A stretch of DNA of 64,000 nt from Saccharopolyspora indica (lineage in GTDB: Bacteria; Actinomycetota; Actinomycetes; Mycobacteriales; Pseudonocardiaceae): NCBI RefSeq assembly GCF_027853965.1, contig NZ_JAQGLB010000024.1, forward strand, positions 1 to 64,000, read 5' to 3'. Numbering within the stretch: position 1 is the stretch's first letter; each line of letters begins with the position of its first letter. A program made the position numbers and the translations under genes. Shown here piece by piece: positions 8,999 through 18,154 of this stretch. The notes under the pieces are model-generated. The model ran no database searches, had not been told where the DNA came from, and was given only the letters and a program-made list of their open reading frames with translations.

Positions 8999-9889
8999 AT
9001 GTCGGAGAACGAGCAGCGGTCCGCGGTGTCGGTGATCGGCCTGGGCCAGATGGGAACCCGGCTCGCGCAGGCATTCCTGGCAGCGGGCCACGCCACGGCG
9101 GTGTGGAACCGCACCGCCGCCAAGGCGGACGCGCTCGTGGCCCAGGGCGCGGTCCGCGCGGAAACCGCGGAAGCGGCGATCACCGCGAGCCCGCTGGTGG
9201 TGGTCTGCCTGCCGGACTACGCGACCGCGCTGGAACTGCTCGGCCCGGTGGCGACGAGCCTGCGCGGCCGGACCCTGGTGAACCTGACCTCCGGAACTCC
9301 GGAGGAGGCCGCCCGGATGGCCGGCTGGGCGGCCGGTCACGGTGCCGACTACCTGGACGGCGCGGCCATGAGCGGCACCCGGCTCGTCGGGCGTCCCGAG
9401 GCGTTGTTCGTGTTCAGCGGGTCGCCGGAGACCTTCGCCGCGCACCGGTGGGTGCTGGCGAGCCTGGGCAACGCCACGCACCTCGGAGCCGATCCGGCAC
9501 TGGCCCCGGTGTACGACACGGCGCTGTTCGGCCTGGCCTGGGGCGCGCTGGCGGGCTTCTACCACTCCGCGGCCCTGGTAGGGGCCTCCGGCGTCGACCC
9601 GTCCACCTTCGCGGCGGTGGCCACCGGGCACATGCCGTTCGTCGTGTCGCTGATGGCCGAGCACGCCCGCCAGATCGGGGACGGCCGCTTCCCCGACGAC
9701 GACGGCACCGTGGAGGTGCACGCGGCGGCCATGCGGCACCTCCTGGACACGAGCCGTGCCGGTGGCATCGGCACCGACGTGCCGCAGCTGTTCAGCGACC
9801 TGCTCGACCGGGCCGCGACCGCCGGGCACGCTGCGAGCGGCATCGCCAGCGTCATCGAGACGATCGCGGCGGGTGAGCGGAATGCCTGA
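8999..9889 (+). CDS. NAD(P)-dependent imine reductase-like oxidoreductase, first copy
   Basis: A 296-residue member of the beta-hydroxyacid dehydrogenase/imine reductase superfamily, which reduces C=N (or oxidises C-OH) with NAD(P)H. The Rossmann motif GLGQMG is at residues 14-19. Imine-reductase signatures are present: VWNRTAAKADALVAQGA, LRGRTLVNLTSGTPEEA, GADYLDGAAM and a YDTALFGLAWG segment with the family aspartate. A Shine-Dalgarno sequence GAAGGAG precedes the ATG. The next gene overlaps it by 8 bp and is a paralogue, so the two are translationally coupled and might form a heterodimer (IREDs are domain-swapped dimers). It is divergent from the SARP gene. The physiological imine substrate is unknown. 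Confidence 0.85.
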   Translation: MSENEQRSAVSVIGLGQMGTRLAQAFLAAGHATAVWNRTAAKADALVAQGAVRAETAEAAITASPLVVVCLPDYATALELLGPVATSLRGRTLVNLTSGTPEEAARMAGWAAGHGADYLDGAAMSGTRLVGRPEALFVFSGSPETFAAHRWVLASLGNATHLGADPALAPVYDTALFGLAWGALAGFYHSAALVGASGVDPSTFAAVATGHMPFVVSLMAEHARQIGDGRFPDDDGTVEVHAAAMRHLLDTSRAGGIGTDVPQLFSDLLDRAATAGHAASGIASVIETIAAGERNA

Positions 9890-10757
9890 GCAGTCCAAGC
9901 CGCACGTCGCCGTCCTCGGCCTGGGTCGGATGGGCACCGCGATCGCCGCTGCCTTCCTCGACGCCGGTTACCCGACCAGCGTGTGGAACCGCACCGCGGG
10001 CAGAGCGGATGCGCTGGTCGCCCGGGGTGCGATCCTCGCGAGCACCGCTGCCGAGGCGGTGGAGGCCGGTCCGCTCGTGATCGCACCGCTCCTCGACCAC
10101 GACGCGGTGCGTCAGACCCTCGGCTCCATCGAGCGGGTGCTGCCGGGCCGCACCTTGGTCAACCTGGCCAACAGCAGCCCCGAGCACGCCGGGGAACTGG
10201 CCGAGCGGGTCGCCGGACGCGGTGCCGACTACCTCGACGGCGCCATGATGGCCCTCCCGGAAACCGTCGCCACGCAGGACGGCTTCTTCCTCTACTCCGG
10301 ATCGGAGCGCGCGTTCACCAGCTACCGGCGCGAGCTGGAGGTGATGGCCCCGGCGCACTACTTCGGCACCGACCCGGGAGCCGCCGAGGTGCACGACCTG
10401 GCCCTGCTGGGCACCGGGTACGCCGCTCTGACCGGGTTCCTGCACGCCGCGGCGCTGCTCGAACCGGTGGGCACGGCCCCAGCGGAGTTCGCACCGCTGG
10501 CGGCGCGGTGGTTGCGGGGGATGGCCGACTTCCTGCCCGAGCTGGCCAGGGAAGCCGGATCGGGCTCCTACGCGGACGGGGTCTCCACCGTCGACCTGAA
10601 CCGGGCCGGGGTCGACAGCCTCATCCGGCTCAGCAGGAACAGCGGAGTCGCTGCCGACGTGCACGAGCCGTTGAAGGCGCTGCTCGACGAGCGCGCCGCC
10701 GACGGCCACGGCGACGACAGCTTCTCCAGCGTGTTCGAGCTGCTCAAAGCACGTTAG
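9882..10757 (+). CDS. NAD(P)-dependent imine reductase-like oxidoreductase, second copy
   Basis: A 291-residue paralogue of the preceding gene, again with a Rossmann motif (GLGRMG, residues 13-18), VWNRTAGRADALVARGA, LPGRTLVNLANSSPEHA and GADYLDGAMM. The usual IRED segment is EVHDLALLGTGYAALTGF, which keeps the aspartate but lacks the preceding tyrosine of the first copy. The ATG at 9882 overlaps the end of the first copy by 8 bp and is preceded by GGGTGAGCGG. Divergence between the two copies is clear, so this is an old tandem duplication rather than a recent one. A bidirectional terminator and a fragment of a dispersed repeat follow it. Confidence 0.85.
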   Translation: MPEQSKPHVAVLGLGRMGTAIAAAFLDAGYPTSVWNRTAGRADALVARGAILASTAAEAVEAGPLVIAPLLDHDAVRQTLGSIERVLPGRTLVNLANSSPEHAGELAERVAGRGADYLDGAMMALPETVATQDGFFLYSGSERAFTSYRRELEVMAPAHYFGTDPGAAEVHDLALLGTGYAALTGFLHAAALLEPVGTAPAEFAPLAARWLRGMADFLPELAREAGSGSYADGVSTVDLNRAGVDSLIRLSRNSGVAADVHEPLKALLDERAADGHGDDSFSSVFELLKAR

Positions 10758-10765
10758 GGGCTGGT

Positions 10766-10783
10766 CTGCGTGGCGGTGCGGGT
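10766..10783. repeat. Fragment of dispersed repeat (18-mer CTGCGTGGCGGTGCGGGT)
   Basis: The same 18-mer occurs at 42398-42415, and 17 of its bases occur inverted at 59515-59531. Here the similarity stops soon after it, so this looks like an end fragment of the larger element near asnB. Confidence 0.6.
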
Positions 10784-10791
10784 GGCGGAAC

Positions 10792-10843
10792 CTGAACGCA
10801 AGGTGGCCCGCCAGCCGGAGCTGACGGGCCACTACGCGTTCAG
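10792..10843. terminator. Bidirectional terminator between imine reductase and glnA
   Basis: Outer arms CTGAACGC/GCGTTCAG (10792-10799, 10836-10843) enclose an inner stem 10803-10815 with 10820-10832 (one mismatch, CGGA loop). It lies between convergent genes. Confidence 0.75.
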
Positions 10844-10847
10844 CGCA

Positions 10848-12272
<1,425 letters not shown>

Positions 12273-12345
12273 GCTCGGTGGCTCCTTCAGCACTCGTACA
12301 GCTCACCGACGCCACGTCGAAGTTTCCGCCGCCGGCTCGGTTCTC

Positions 12346-12351
12346 ACCGTA
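12346..12351 (-). promoter_or_regulatory. -10 box TACGGT of the glnA promoter
   Basis: On the minus strand TACGGT starts about 10 nt after the edge of the GlnR box and would give a leader of roughly 65 nt to the TTG start. Confidence 0.4.
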
Positions 12352-12361
12352 TGTCCTGGGT

Positions 12362-12399
12362 GTTGCTCCGTCGTCACCCGAATGTTTCGCCGGCGTTAA
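12362..12399 (-). promoter_or_regulatory. GlnR box upstream of glnA
   Basis: Read on the minus strand there are four 5-mers, TTAAC, GAAAC, GTGAC and GCAAC, each separated by exactly 6 nt. This is the known actinobacterial GlnR site architecture (alternating GTNAC-like and GAAAC-like half-sites). It lies 90-127 nt before the glnA start, so nitrogen control of glnA by GlnR is likely. Confidence 0.75.
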
Positions 12400-12465
12400 C
12401 TGCGACCCGTTCGAGTGGCTGATGTTGCCGGAAGCGGTGCTCCGACGGTACCAGCGGACGGCACG

Positions 12466-12471
12466 TACCCT
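12466..12471 (+). promoter_or_regulatory. -10 box TACCCT, leaderless RDD-protein transcript
   Basis: TACCCT lies 7 nt before the GTG at 12479, which decides that start. Confidence 0.55.
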
Positions 12472-12478
12472 GGATGAC

Positions 12479-12946
12479 GTGCGAAGAGTCGGATCCTGGC
12501 TGGACGGCCCGAAGACCGCGCTGAACAACGTGCGCGAGCAGGCGAACGATTCCCGGCCCCAGTGGCGCGGCGAGAAGCTGGGGCTGCCCGAGCACGGCCC
12601 CGGGTCGGCGGCGCCGGTGGGCAGGCGGCTGGGGGCGTTCCTCATCGACATCGTGCTGGCCGCGCTGGTCGCCGGGTTGTTCACCATGCCGGACTACCCG
12701 AGGAACTGGAGCCTGCTGGCCTGGGCGGTCATCACCGTGGTCCCGGTGTGCTTCTTCGGCGCCACGCCGGGCATGGCCGCGCTGCGGATCTGGGTGGCGC
12801 GCGTCGACGGCGCGGTCATGGTGGGGCCGTGGCGGGCCGCGGTGCGCTGCGTGCTGTCCGGGCTGATCATCCCGGCCGTGGTGTGGAACTTCGACGGCCG
12901 CTCCTGGCACGACCGGCTCACCGGCACCATCGTGCTGCGCCGGTGA
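12479..12946 (+). CDS. RDD family membrane protein
   Basis: A 155-residue integral membrane protein of the RDD family. The family is named for Arg-Asp-Asp residues in its transmembrane segments, and its function is unsettled. The signature here is GRRLGAFLIDIVLAALVAG near residues 48-66, with further hydrophobic segments LLAWAVITVVPVCFFG and AAVRCVLSGLIIPAVVW and a C-terminal WHDRLTGTIVL motif. The open frame begins 67 codons earlier but runs through the glnA promoter and GlnR box. The GTG at 12479 follows a -10 box by 7 nt and is preferred. An RDD gene beside glnA and a DUF4191 gene is a conserved actinobacterial arrangement (mycobacterial Rv2219A). Confidence 0.85.
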   Translation: MRRVGSWLDGPKTALNNVREQANDSRPQWRGEKLGLPEHGPGSAAPVGRRLGAFLIDIVLAALVAGLFTMPDYPRNWSLLAWAVITVVPVCFFGATPGMAALRIWVARVDGAVMVGPWRAAVRCVLSGLIIPAVVWNFDGRSWHDRLTGTIVLRR

Positions 12947-12963
12947 TCTCCTGACGTGAAGAA

Positions 12964-12995
12964 GCGGCCCGGGGGTGCGGAACCCCCGGGCCCGC
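12964..12995. terminator. Bidirectional terminator between RDD and DUF4191 genes
   Basis: Stem 12964-12976 with 12982-12995 (GCGG-CCCGGGGGT against ACCCCCGGGCCCGC, one bulge), 5-nt loop, between convergent genes. Confidence 0.7.
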
Positions 12996-13012
12996 TCCTC
13001 GTTGCCGGTGAA

Positions 13013-13741
13013 TTACCGCGCGCGGCGCACGGCGCGCGACACGTTGCGCATCTTGGCGCCCTGCGGCACCGGTCCCTTCGGCATCGCGTTGCCGCGGTTG
13101 GCCAGCGCGGCGAGCCGGTTCTCGATCGAGTCGATCTGCGCCGGGCCGATGTTGCGCGGCAGCTTGGTGATCCGCTGCTGCAGCTTGGCCAGCGGAACCT
13201 GGTTCTCCTCGTTGCCCACCATGATCTCGTAGATCGGGGTCTCGCCGACCAGCCGGGCGACGCGCTTCTTCTCCTGCGCCATCAGCGACTTGACCCGGTG
13301 CGGAGCACCTTCGCCCACGAGCACGATGCCGGGGCGGCCGATCAGCCGGTGCACGGCGTCGAGCTGGGCGGTGCCGGACACGGCCTGGGTCAGCACCCAG
13401 CGGCCGCGCAGGTTGTCCAGCGCCCAGCCGGCGGCGCCGGGTTGACCGTCGGCCTTGCGGTACACGCTCGACTGCACGCGGCGGCCGAAGAGGATCACCG
13501 CGCCCAGCAGGCCGAAGGCCAGCCCCACCGGGAGGAACACCCAGTGCAGGCCCCAGATCATGCCCAGCAGGAAGATCACTGCGGTGACGCCGAGGAACAC
13601 CCCGAGCATCAGCGGGAGGAGGAGCTTGTCCTCCCGGCGCTGCATGTTGAACACCTCGAGGATCTGCTTGAAGCGTCCTCGAGTTGCCTTGCGCCGTTCT
13701 TTGGCCGCCGCTTTCTTGGCGGCCTTGTCCTCCTTGGCCAT
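13013..13741 (-). CDS. DUF4191 family membrane protein
   Basis: A 242-residue conserved actinobacterial membrane protein (family of mycobacterial Rv2219). The N-terminus is very basic (KEDKAAKKAAAKERRK), followed near 45-90 by two adjacent hydrophobic helices (LPLMLGVFLGVTAVIFLLG and WVFLPVGLAFGLLGAVIL). A soluble domain follows that begins with GRRVQSSVYRKADGQPGAAGW and ends with a basic tail. Its biochemical role is unknown. It lies 180 bp downstream of lipA on the same strand, the order seen in mycobacteria. A palindromic repeat separates the two genes, which may end the lipA transcript and leave this gene with its own promoter. Confidence 0.85.
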   Translation of the reverse strand: MAKEDKAAKKAAAKERRKATRGRFKQILEVFNMQRREDKLLLPLMLGVFLGVTAVIFLLGMIWGLHWVFLPVGLAFGLLGAVILFGRRVQSSVYRKADGQPGAAGWALDNLRGRWVLTQAVSGTAQLDAVHRLIGRPGIVLVGEGAPHRVKSLMAQEKKRVARLVGETPIYEIMVGNEENQVPLAKLQQRITKLPRNIGPAQIDSIENRLAALANRGNAMPKGPVPQGAKMRNVSRAVRRAR

Positions 13742-13833
13742 GCATTTCAGGATACGGCGCGACCCGGACCAGGTGCAGACGCGGTCCCGGATGCGTGACC
13801 GACCCGTGAGGTCGGACCCGGCGGCGTGTCCGG

Positions 13834-13919
13834 ATCGTTTTGCCTGCTAGATGCACGTGAGCACTTTGAGGTGCTATAGCGCCTCAAAGTGCTCACGTGT
13901 CATGACCAGCGGAAACGAT
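13834..13919. repeat. Dispersed palindromic element, copy A (3' of lipA)
   Basis: Core: perfect 18-bp arms CACGTGAGCACTTTGAGG (13854-13871) and complement (13882-13899) around loop TGCTATAGCG. Outer arms ATCGTTT/AAACGAT (13834-13840, 13913-13919) and the right flank ACCAGCGGAAACG match copy B. It ends 3 nt from the lipA stop. Confidence 0.85.
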
Positions 13920-13921
13920 GC

Positions 13922-14923
13922 TCAGCGGGCGAGGAGGCTGGTGGCCTCCTGCGCGGCGGTGCCCTCCTTGGCCAGGTGGGCCAGGTTCTCCGGGAGGGGC
14001 ATGCCGCGGTGCACGGTGGCCTTCGCGAACAGCCGGCCCGCGCGGTAGCTGGAGCGCACCAGCGGTCCGGCCATCACACCGGGGAAGCCGATCTCCTCGG
14101 CCGCCTTGGTGTGCTCGACGAACTCCTCCGGCTTGACCCAGCGGTCCACCGGGTGGTGCCGCGGGCTGGGCCGCAGGTACTGGGTGATGGTGATGATGTC
14201 GCAGCCCGCGTCGTGCAGGTCCTGCAGCGCCGGGCGCACCTCGTCCGGCGTCTCGCCCATGCCCAGGATCAGGTTCGACTTGGTCACCAGGCCCGCGTCG
14301 CGCGCCTCGGAGATCACCTGCAGCGACCGCTCGTAGCGGAACGCGGGGCGGAGCCGGCGGAACACGCTGGGCACGGTCTCCAGGTTGTGCGCGAGCACCT
14401 CCGGCCGGGAGCCGAAGACCTCGGCCAGCTGGTCGGGCTCGGCGTTGAAGTCCGGGATCAGCAGCTCGACGCCGGTGCCCGGGTTGAGCGCGTGGATCTG
14501 GCGGACCGTCTCGGCGTACAGCCACGCCCCGCCGTCGGGCAGGTCATCGCGGGCCACGCCGGTGACGGTCGAGTAGCGCAGGCCCATGGCCTGCACCGAC
14601 TCGGCGACCTTGCGCGGTTCCTCGACGTCCAGCGCAGCCGGCTTGCCGGTGTCGATGAGGCAGAAGTCGCAGCGCCGGGTGCACTGCTCCCCGCCGATGA
14701 GGAAGGTCGCTTCGCGGTCCTCCCAGCACTCGAAGATGTTGGGACAGCCCGCCTCCTCGCAGACGGTGTGCAGACCTTCGCGGCGGACCAGACCCTTGAG
14801 CTCCTGGTACTCGGGTCCCATCCGCGCGCGGGTCTTGATCCACGACGGCTTCTTCTCGATCGGGGTCTGGCTGTTGCGAGCCTCCAGCCGCAGCAGCTTC
14901 CGACCCTCCGGAGCCACAGTCAC
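13922..14923 (-). CDS. lipA: Lipoyl synthase
   Basis: A 333-residue radical SAM enzyme that inserts two sulfurs into octanoyl groups on carrier proteins. The auxiliary cluster cysteines are Cys55, Cys60 and Cys66 (CEEAGCPNIFEC). The radical-SAM cysteines are Cys81, Cys85 and Cys88 (CTRRCDFC). The C-terminal RSSYRAG supplies the serine ligand. The start is a GTG 7 nt after a TAGCCT -10 box, so the transcript is probably leaderless. Its partner lipB and the lipoate-dependent sucB and lpd lie 9-14 kb downstream, with accessory genes inserted between. The terminal region abuts palindrome copy A. Confidence 0.97.
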   Translation of the reverse strand: MTVAPEGRKLLRLEARNSQTPIEKKPSWIKTRARMGPEYQELKGLVRREGLHTVCEEAGCPNIFECWEDREATFLIGGEQCTRRCDFCLIDTGKPAALDVEEPRKVAESVQAMGLRYSTVTGVARDDLPDGGAWLYAETVRQIHALNPGTGVELLIPDFNAEPDQLAEVFGSRPEVLAHNLETVPSVFRRLRPAFRYERSLQVISEARDAGLVTKSNLILGMGETPDEVRPALQDLHDAGCDIITITQYLRPSPRHHPVDRWVKPEEFVEHTKAAEEIGFPGVMAGPLVRSSYRAGRLFAKATVHRGMPLPENLAHLAKEGTAAQEATSLLAR

Positions 14924-14930
14924 GCGCCCC

Positions 14931-14936
14931 AGGCTA
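14931..14936 (-). promoter_or_regulatory. -10 box TAGCCT, leaderless lipA transcript
   Basis: On the minus strand TAGCCT lies 7 nt before the lipA GTG (14923). The same hexamer and spacing precede lipB. Confidence 0.55.
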
Positions 14937-15007
14937 CGCCCCCGGCAAGCGCCGTGGTCATCTCGCTTCCCGTTCCACCAGGCGAAAGAAACCGCTGGTG
15001 AGCTGGG

Positions 15008-15934
15008 TCACGACCAGCTCGGTGCGACCCCGGTGTGCTCGGCCGTGACCGCCCACAGCCGACGTGCGGTGGCGACGTCCCTGGCGGCCTTGCTCAGGCG
15101 GGCGCGGTTCGGGTGGCCGCGGACCTCGCCGATGCCGCCGGGGCCGAAGTAGTCGCCGCCGCGGACGCCCCGCGCGGTGGCGGCGAAGAGCTGCGGCAGC
15201 GCGCCCCGCTCGGCGGGCTGGGTGACCAGCCGGGTGCCCAGGCCGACCACGTCGTGCACCGGGCCGGGCAGCGCGTGCAGCCGGGACGAGTTGCCGGTCA
15301 GCTCGGTCATGGCCATGCCCGGGTGCGCGGCGACGCTGATCAGGTCGCGTTCCGCGCGCTTCGCCGCGCGGTCGAGCTCCAGCGCGAACAGCAGGTTGGC
15401 GAGCTTGGACTGGCTGTAGGCGAGCAGCGGCCGGTAGCGGCGGCGGGTGAAGTTGAGGTCGTCGACGTCCAGGCCGCCGAAGCGGTGGGCGATGCTGGAG
15501 ACGGTCACCACGCGCGCGCCCGGGCGCAGCGCCGGGAGCAGCAGCCAGGTCAGCGCGGCGTGCCCGAGGTGGTTGGTGCCGATCTGCAGCTCGAAGCCGT
15601 CCCGGGTGCTGCGGCGCGGGGTGGCCATCACCCCGGCGTTGTTCATGAGGACGTCCAGGCCGTCGGTGCGGTCGCGGACCTCGGCGGCGGCCTTGCGGAT
15701 CGAGGCGAGGTCGGTGAGGTCCAGCTCGACGAGCTCGGGTTCCGCGGTCGCGGTCCGGGCGATCTCGGCCAGCGCCGCGCGGCCCTTCTCGGCGTTGCGG
15801 CAGGCGATGAGGACGCGGGCGCCGCGTTCGGCCAGGGCTCGTGCGCTGCGGTGCCCGAGACCGGAGTTCGCGCCGGTGATCAGCGCGGTCCGTCCGGTCT
15901 GGTCGGGGATGTCGGCTGCGGTCCACCTGGTCAT
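15008..15934 (-). CDS. Short-chain dehydrogenase/reductase (SDR)
   Basis: A 308-residue classical SDR of the retinol-dehydrogenase/protochlorophyllide-reductase-like subgroup, an NAD(P)-dependent oxidoreductase of unknown substrate. The cofactor motif TGANSGLG is at 20-27, NNAG at 98-101, the catalytic serine near 146-147 and YSQSK (Tyr173, Lys177). The start is an ATG 6 nt after a TAGGTT -10 box that is itself one arm of a perfect palindrome, so a repressor probably shuts this gene off. It is divergent from a membrane-protein gene and sits between lipA and a block of regulators. Confidence 0.9.
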   Translation of the reverse strand: MTRWTAADIPDQTGRTALITGANSGLGHRSARALAERGARVLIACRNAEKGRAALAEIARTATAEPELVELDLTDLASIRKAAAEVRDRTDGLDVLMNNAGVMATPRRSTRDGFELQIGTNHLGHAALTWLLLPALRPGARVVTVSSIAHRFGGLDVDDLNFTRRRYRPLLAYSQSKLANLLFALELDRAAKRAERDLISVAAHPGMAMTELTGNSSRLHALPGPVHDVVGLGTRLVTQPAERGALPQLFAATARGVRGGDYFGPGGIGEVRGHPNRARLSKAARDVATARRLWAVTAEHTGVAPSWS

Positions 15935-15940
15935 GACCGA

Positions 15941-15959
15941 AACCTACTCTCAGTAGGTT
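15941..15959. promoter_or_regulatory. Operator palindrome over the SDR -10 box
   Basis: Perfect inverted repeat AACCTACT-CTC-AGTAGGTT. One arm contains the minus-strand -10 TAGGTT (complement 15941-15946), 6 nt before the SDR ATG, so a bound repressor would block the leaderless promoter. Confidence 0.6.
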
Positions 15960-16007
15960 GAGAGTGCCAGCCATCCGGGTGATCGGGTGCGGGAATACTG
16001 CGGTGTC

Positions 16008-16847
16008 GTGCCTACGACTTCTTGGACGGTGCGCATCAGGTGGGCGCCGTGGTCCCGCGTGGTGCGGTTGCGGATGGCGGGCGATCGGTGGCCGAGGCTG
16101 AGCGAAGGCCCGTTCTCGGTGGCGCTGCGGCTCGCCTGGTTCCTGCTGCTGACCGCCGTGCTGCTCGGCTGCTGGCTGGAACTGCTGGTCGGGCTCGTGC
16201 TGATGCCGCTGGCCCTGCTCGCCCGAGCGGCCGGGCGGGGGTGGACGCTGGAGATCAGCGCCCGGCGGTGCCGGGCCGGAGTGATCCGCGTGGGCAGCCT
16301 CGCCGCTGCCCGGCGGCTGCGTCGCGCCCTGCGCGAGCACCTCGGGCGCAGCAGCGGGCTCGACGGTGCGGAGGCCCTGCTGGCGGCCGAACACGCGGAG
16401 TTCGCGCCGATCGAGATCAGCCCGCAGCGCTGGCGGCTGGTCGAGCGGCGGCTGAGCCCCTACGGGCGGCGGCGCTGGCTGCTGTGGCGGCGCAAGCTGT
16501 CGTTCCAGGACGCGATGGACAGCCTGCCCAGCGGGCTGGGCGACGACCCGATCTCGGCGATCATCGCGATCCCGTTCCTGCTCCTGTTCGTGGTCCTGTT
16601 CTGCGGCGCGGCGCTGGAGCTCGCGGCGCAGCTCGTGCTGTTCCCCTTCGTCCTCCTGCTCCGGACGTGCCACGCGCTGCGGTGGCCGGTGGAGCTGGTC
16701 CGGCCGAACGAGGTCGAGCCGCCGGAGCTGATCCGCGGCATGGTCGCGTCGGTGCGCGCGCGCCGCGAGCTGACCGCCGCGCACGCGCTCCGACTGCCGG
16801 TGCCGAGCCTGACCAGCGCACCGCGGGAGGCGGTCGCCGTCAGCTGA
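16008..16847 (+). CDS. Hypothetical membrane protein
   Basis: I do not recognise a family. From the GTG at 16008 it has 279 residues (a GTG at 15987 is also possible). A basic N-terminus precedes one long hydrophobic stretch (WFLLLTAVLLGCWLELLVGL and on, about residues 43-75). A soluble arginine-rich middle of about 110 residues follows, then a second stretch (AIIAIPFLLLFVVLFCGAAL and on, about 183-220) and a short cytoplasmic tail. Related proteins appear as conserved actinobacterial membrane proteins. It is divergent from the SDR gene, and its stop overlaps by 8 bp the end of the convergent VOC gene. Confidence 0.6.
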   Translation: MPTTSWTVRIRWAPWSRVVRLRMAGDRWPRLSEGPFSVALRLAWFLLLTAVLLGCWLELLVGLVLMPLALLARAAGRGWTLEISARRCRAGVIRVGSLAAARRLRRALREHLGRSSGLDGAEALLAAEHAEFAPIEISPQRWRLVERRLSPYGRRRWLLWRRKLSFQDAMDSLPSGLGDDPISAIIAIPFLLLFVVLFCGAALELAAQLVLFPFVLLLRTCHALRWPVELVRPNEVEPPELIRGMVASVRARRELTAAHALRLPVPSLTSAPREAVAVS

Positions 16848-17262
16848 GCTCGTGCGCGGCGGGCCGGTGGTGGACGTACTCGATCACCGCGCCGTCCGGG
16901 TGGCGGACGGTGAAGCCCTCGCCGGCCGGTGCCCGGAAGCGGGGCTGGACGAATTCCAGGCCCTGCTGCTGGAAGAGCTGTTCGTACGGGCCGACGTCGG
17001 CCACCAGGAGGGTGCCGACGGTCTGCCGGAACGGGGCCAGCGCGGCCTCGGTGCCCGCGATGATCAGGAAGCCGCCGACCGCGGTGAGCGCGAGGTCCTT
17101 CTCCGGGTACGGCATGACCATGTCGCGTTCGACGCCGAGGAGCTGCTCGTACCAGGCGACGGTCGGTTCGAGCTCGGCCTGGGCGACGAAGACGCGGATG
17201 AAGGTGCGGGGAGCGGCCAGGTGCGAGGAGTCGGGGTGGCGGCGCCAGAGCTGCTGGGACAC
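16840..17262 (-). CDS. VOC family (glyoxalase/dioxygenase fold) protein
   Basis: A 140-residue vicinal-oxygen-chelate fold protein. It has a beta-alpha-beta-beta-beta half starting TFIRVFVAQAELEPTVAWYEQLLG near residue 20 and a second half ending FTVRHPDGAVIEYVHH. The family includes glyoxalases, dioxygenases and antibiotic-binding proteins; the role here is unknown. The frame is open much further upstream, but the GTG at 17262 has AAGGA 9 nt before it and begins the conserved fold. It is divergent from an MmyB-like XRE regulator (107 bp between), which is a common pairing of regulator and target. Confidence 0.8.
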   Translation of the reverse strand: MSQQLWRRHPDSSHLAAPRTFIRVFVAQAELEPTVAWYEQLLGVERDMVMPYPEKDLALTAVGGFLIIAGTEAALAPFRQTVGTLLVADVGPYEQLFQQQGLEFVQPRFRAPAGEGFTVRHPDGAVIEYVHHRPAAHELS

Positions 17263-17357
17263 GGGGGAGGGTCCTTCCTGTTCCGAGTGGACGCCTCCAG
17301 CCTGCGCGGCGGCCGGAACCCCGACCAGGCGCCGGTTTGTGGGGTTACTCCAGGTCA

Positions 17358-17363
17358 TAGGCT
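17358..17363 (+). promoter_or_regulatory. -10 box TAGGCT, leaderless XRE transcript
   Basis: TAGGCT lies 6 nt before the ATG at 17370. Confidence 0.55.
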
Positions 17364-17369
17364 GGCGGG

Positions 17370-18152
17370 ATGAGCGGCGATCTGCGGCGCCGGGAGCTCG
17401 GTGCGTTCCTGCGGGCCAGCCGGGAACGGCTCGATCCGGCGGACTTCGGCATCGCGGTGCGCGGGCGGCGCCGCACCCCGGGGTTGCGCCGGGAGGAGAT
17501 CGCGTCCGAGTCCGGCGTGGGCCTGGCCTGGTACGCGTGGCTGGAGCAGGGCCGCGTGCAGACTTCCCGGGAGGTGCTGGAAGCGCTCGCGCGGACGATG
17601 CGGATGACGCACGAGGAGCGCAGGCACCTGCTCGCGCTCGGCGGCTACGCGGCCGATGGCGTCGCCGACGACGGGTTGGTGGCACGACTGCGCCCGCTGC
17701 TGGACAACTGGCCGCTGACGCCCGCGTTGCTGCTGGACCAGCGCTTCGACGTGCTGGCGGGCAACGCCGCTCACGCCGCGGTGTGGCCGGAGCCGGTGCT
17801 GACCGGTCGGCCGAACCTGCTGCTGAGCCTGGCGGGCAGCGCCCGGTTGGAGTCGCTGCTGGTGCCGGAGGAGCGGTTCCTCTACGAGCTGTTCCTGCGC
17901 TTCCGCGCCCGAGCGGACCGGTTCCCCGCCGACGACGTGGTGGCGGGGCTGCGGGAGCTGCGGCCCGAACTGGCGCACTGGTGGGACTGCCGGGCGGTGC
18001 GCGAGTTCGGCAGCTGGCCGGTCACGGTCCTGGCCGGCGACGCGCGGCTGCGCTTCGAGTGCTCGCTGCTCCAGCCGGACGACACCGCGACGCTGCTGGT
18101 GCAGGCACCGGCCGACGCCGGGACCCGGGAGTGGTTGCGGCAGCGCTGCTGA
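17370..18152 (+). CDS. XRE-type regulator with MmyB-like ligand-binding domain
   Basis: A 260-residue transcription factor. An N-terminal helix-turn-helix (about residues 9-80, with RRRTPGLRREEIASESGVG and the recognition part WYAWLEQG) is followed by the MmyB-like PAS-type domain (about 105-255). The PAS-type part includes LLLDQRFDVLAGNAAHAAVW and a LAHWWDCRAVREF segment. Such proteins in actinomycetes bind lipophilic ligands and usually control an adjacent divergent oxidoreductase or VOC gene. Transcription looks leaderless from a TAGGCT box. An AACCCC/GGGGTT inverted pair (17317-17322, 17341-17346) in the divergent region could be its site. Confidence 0.9.
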   Translation: MSGDLRRRELGAFLRASRERLDPADFGIAVRGRRRTPGLRREEIASESGVGLAWYAWLEQGRVQTSREVLEALARTMRMTHEERRHLLALGGYAADGVADDGLVARLRPLLDNWPLTPALLLDQRFDVLAGNAAHAAVWPEPVLTGRPNLLLSLAGSARLESLLVPEERFLYELFLRFRARADRFPADDVVAGLRELRPELAHWWDCRAVREFGSWPVTVLAGDARLRFECSLLQPDDTATLLVQAPADAGTREWLRQRC

Positions 18153-18154
18153 GC

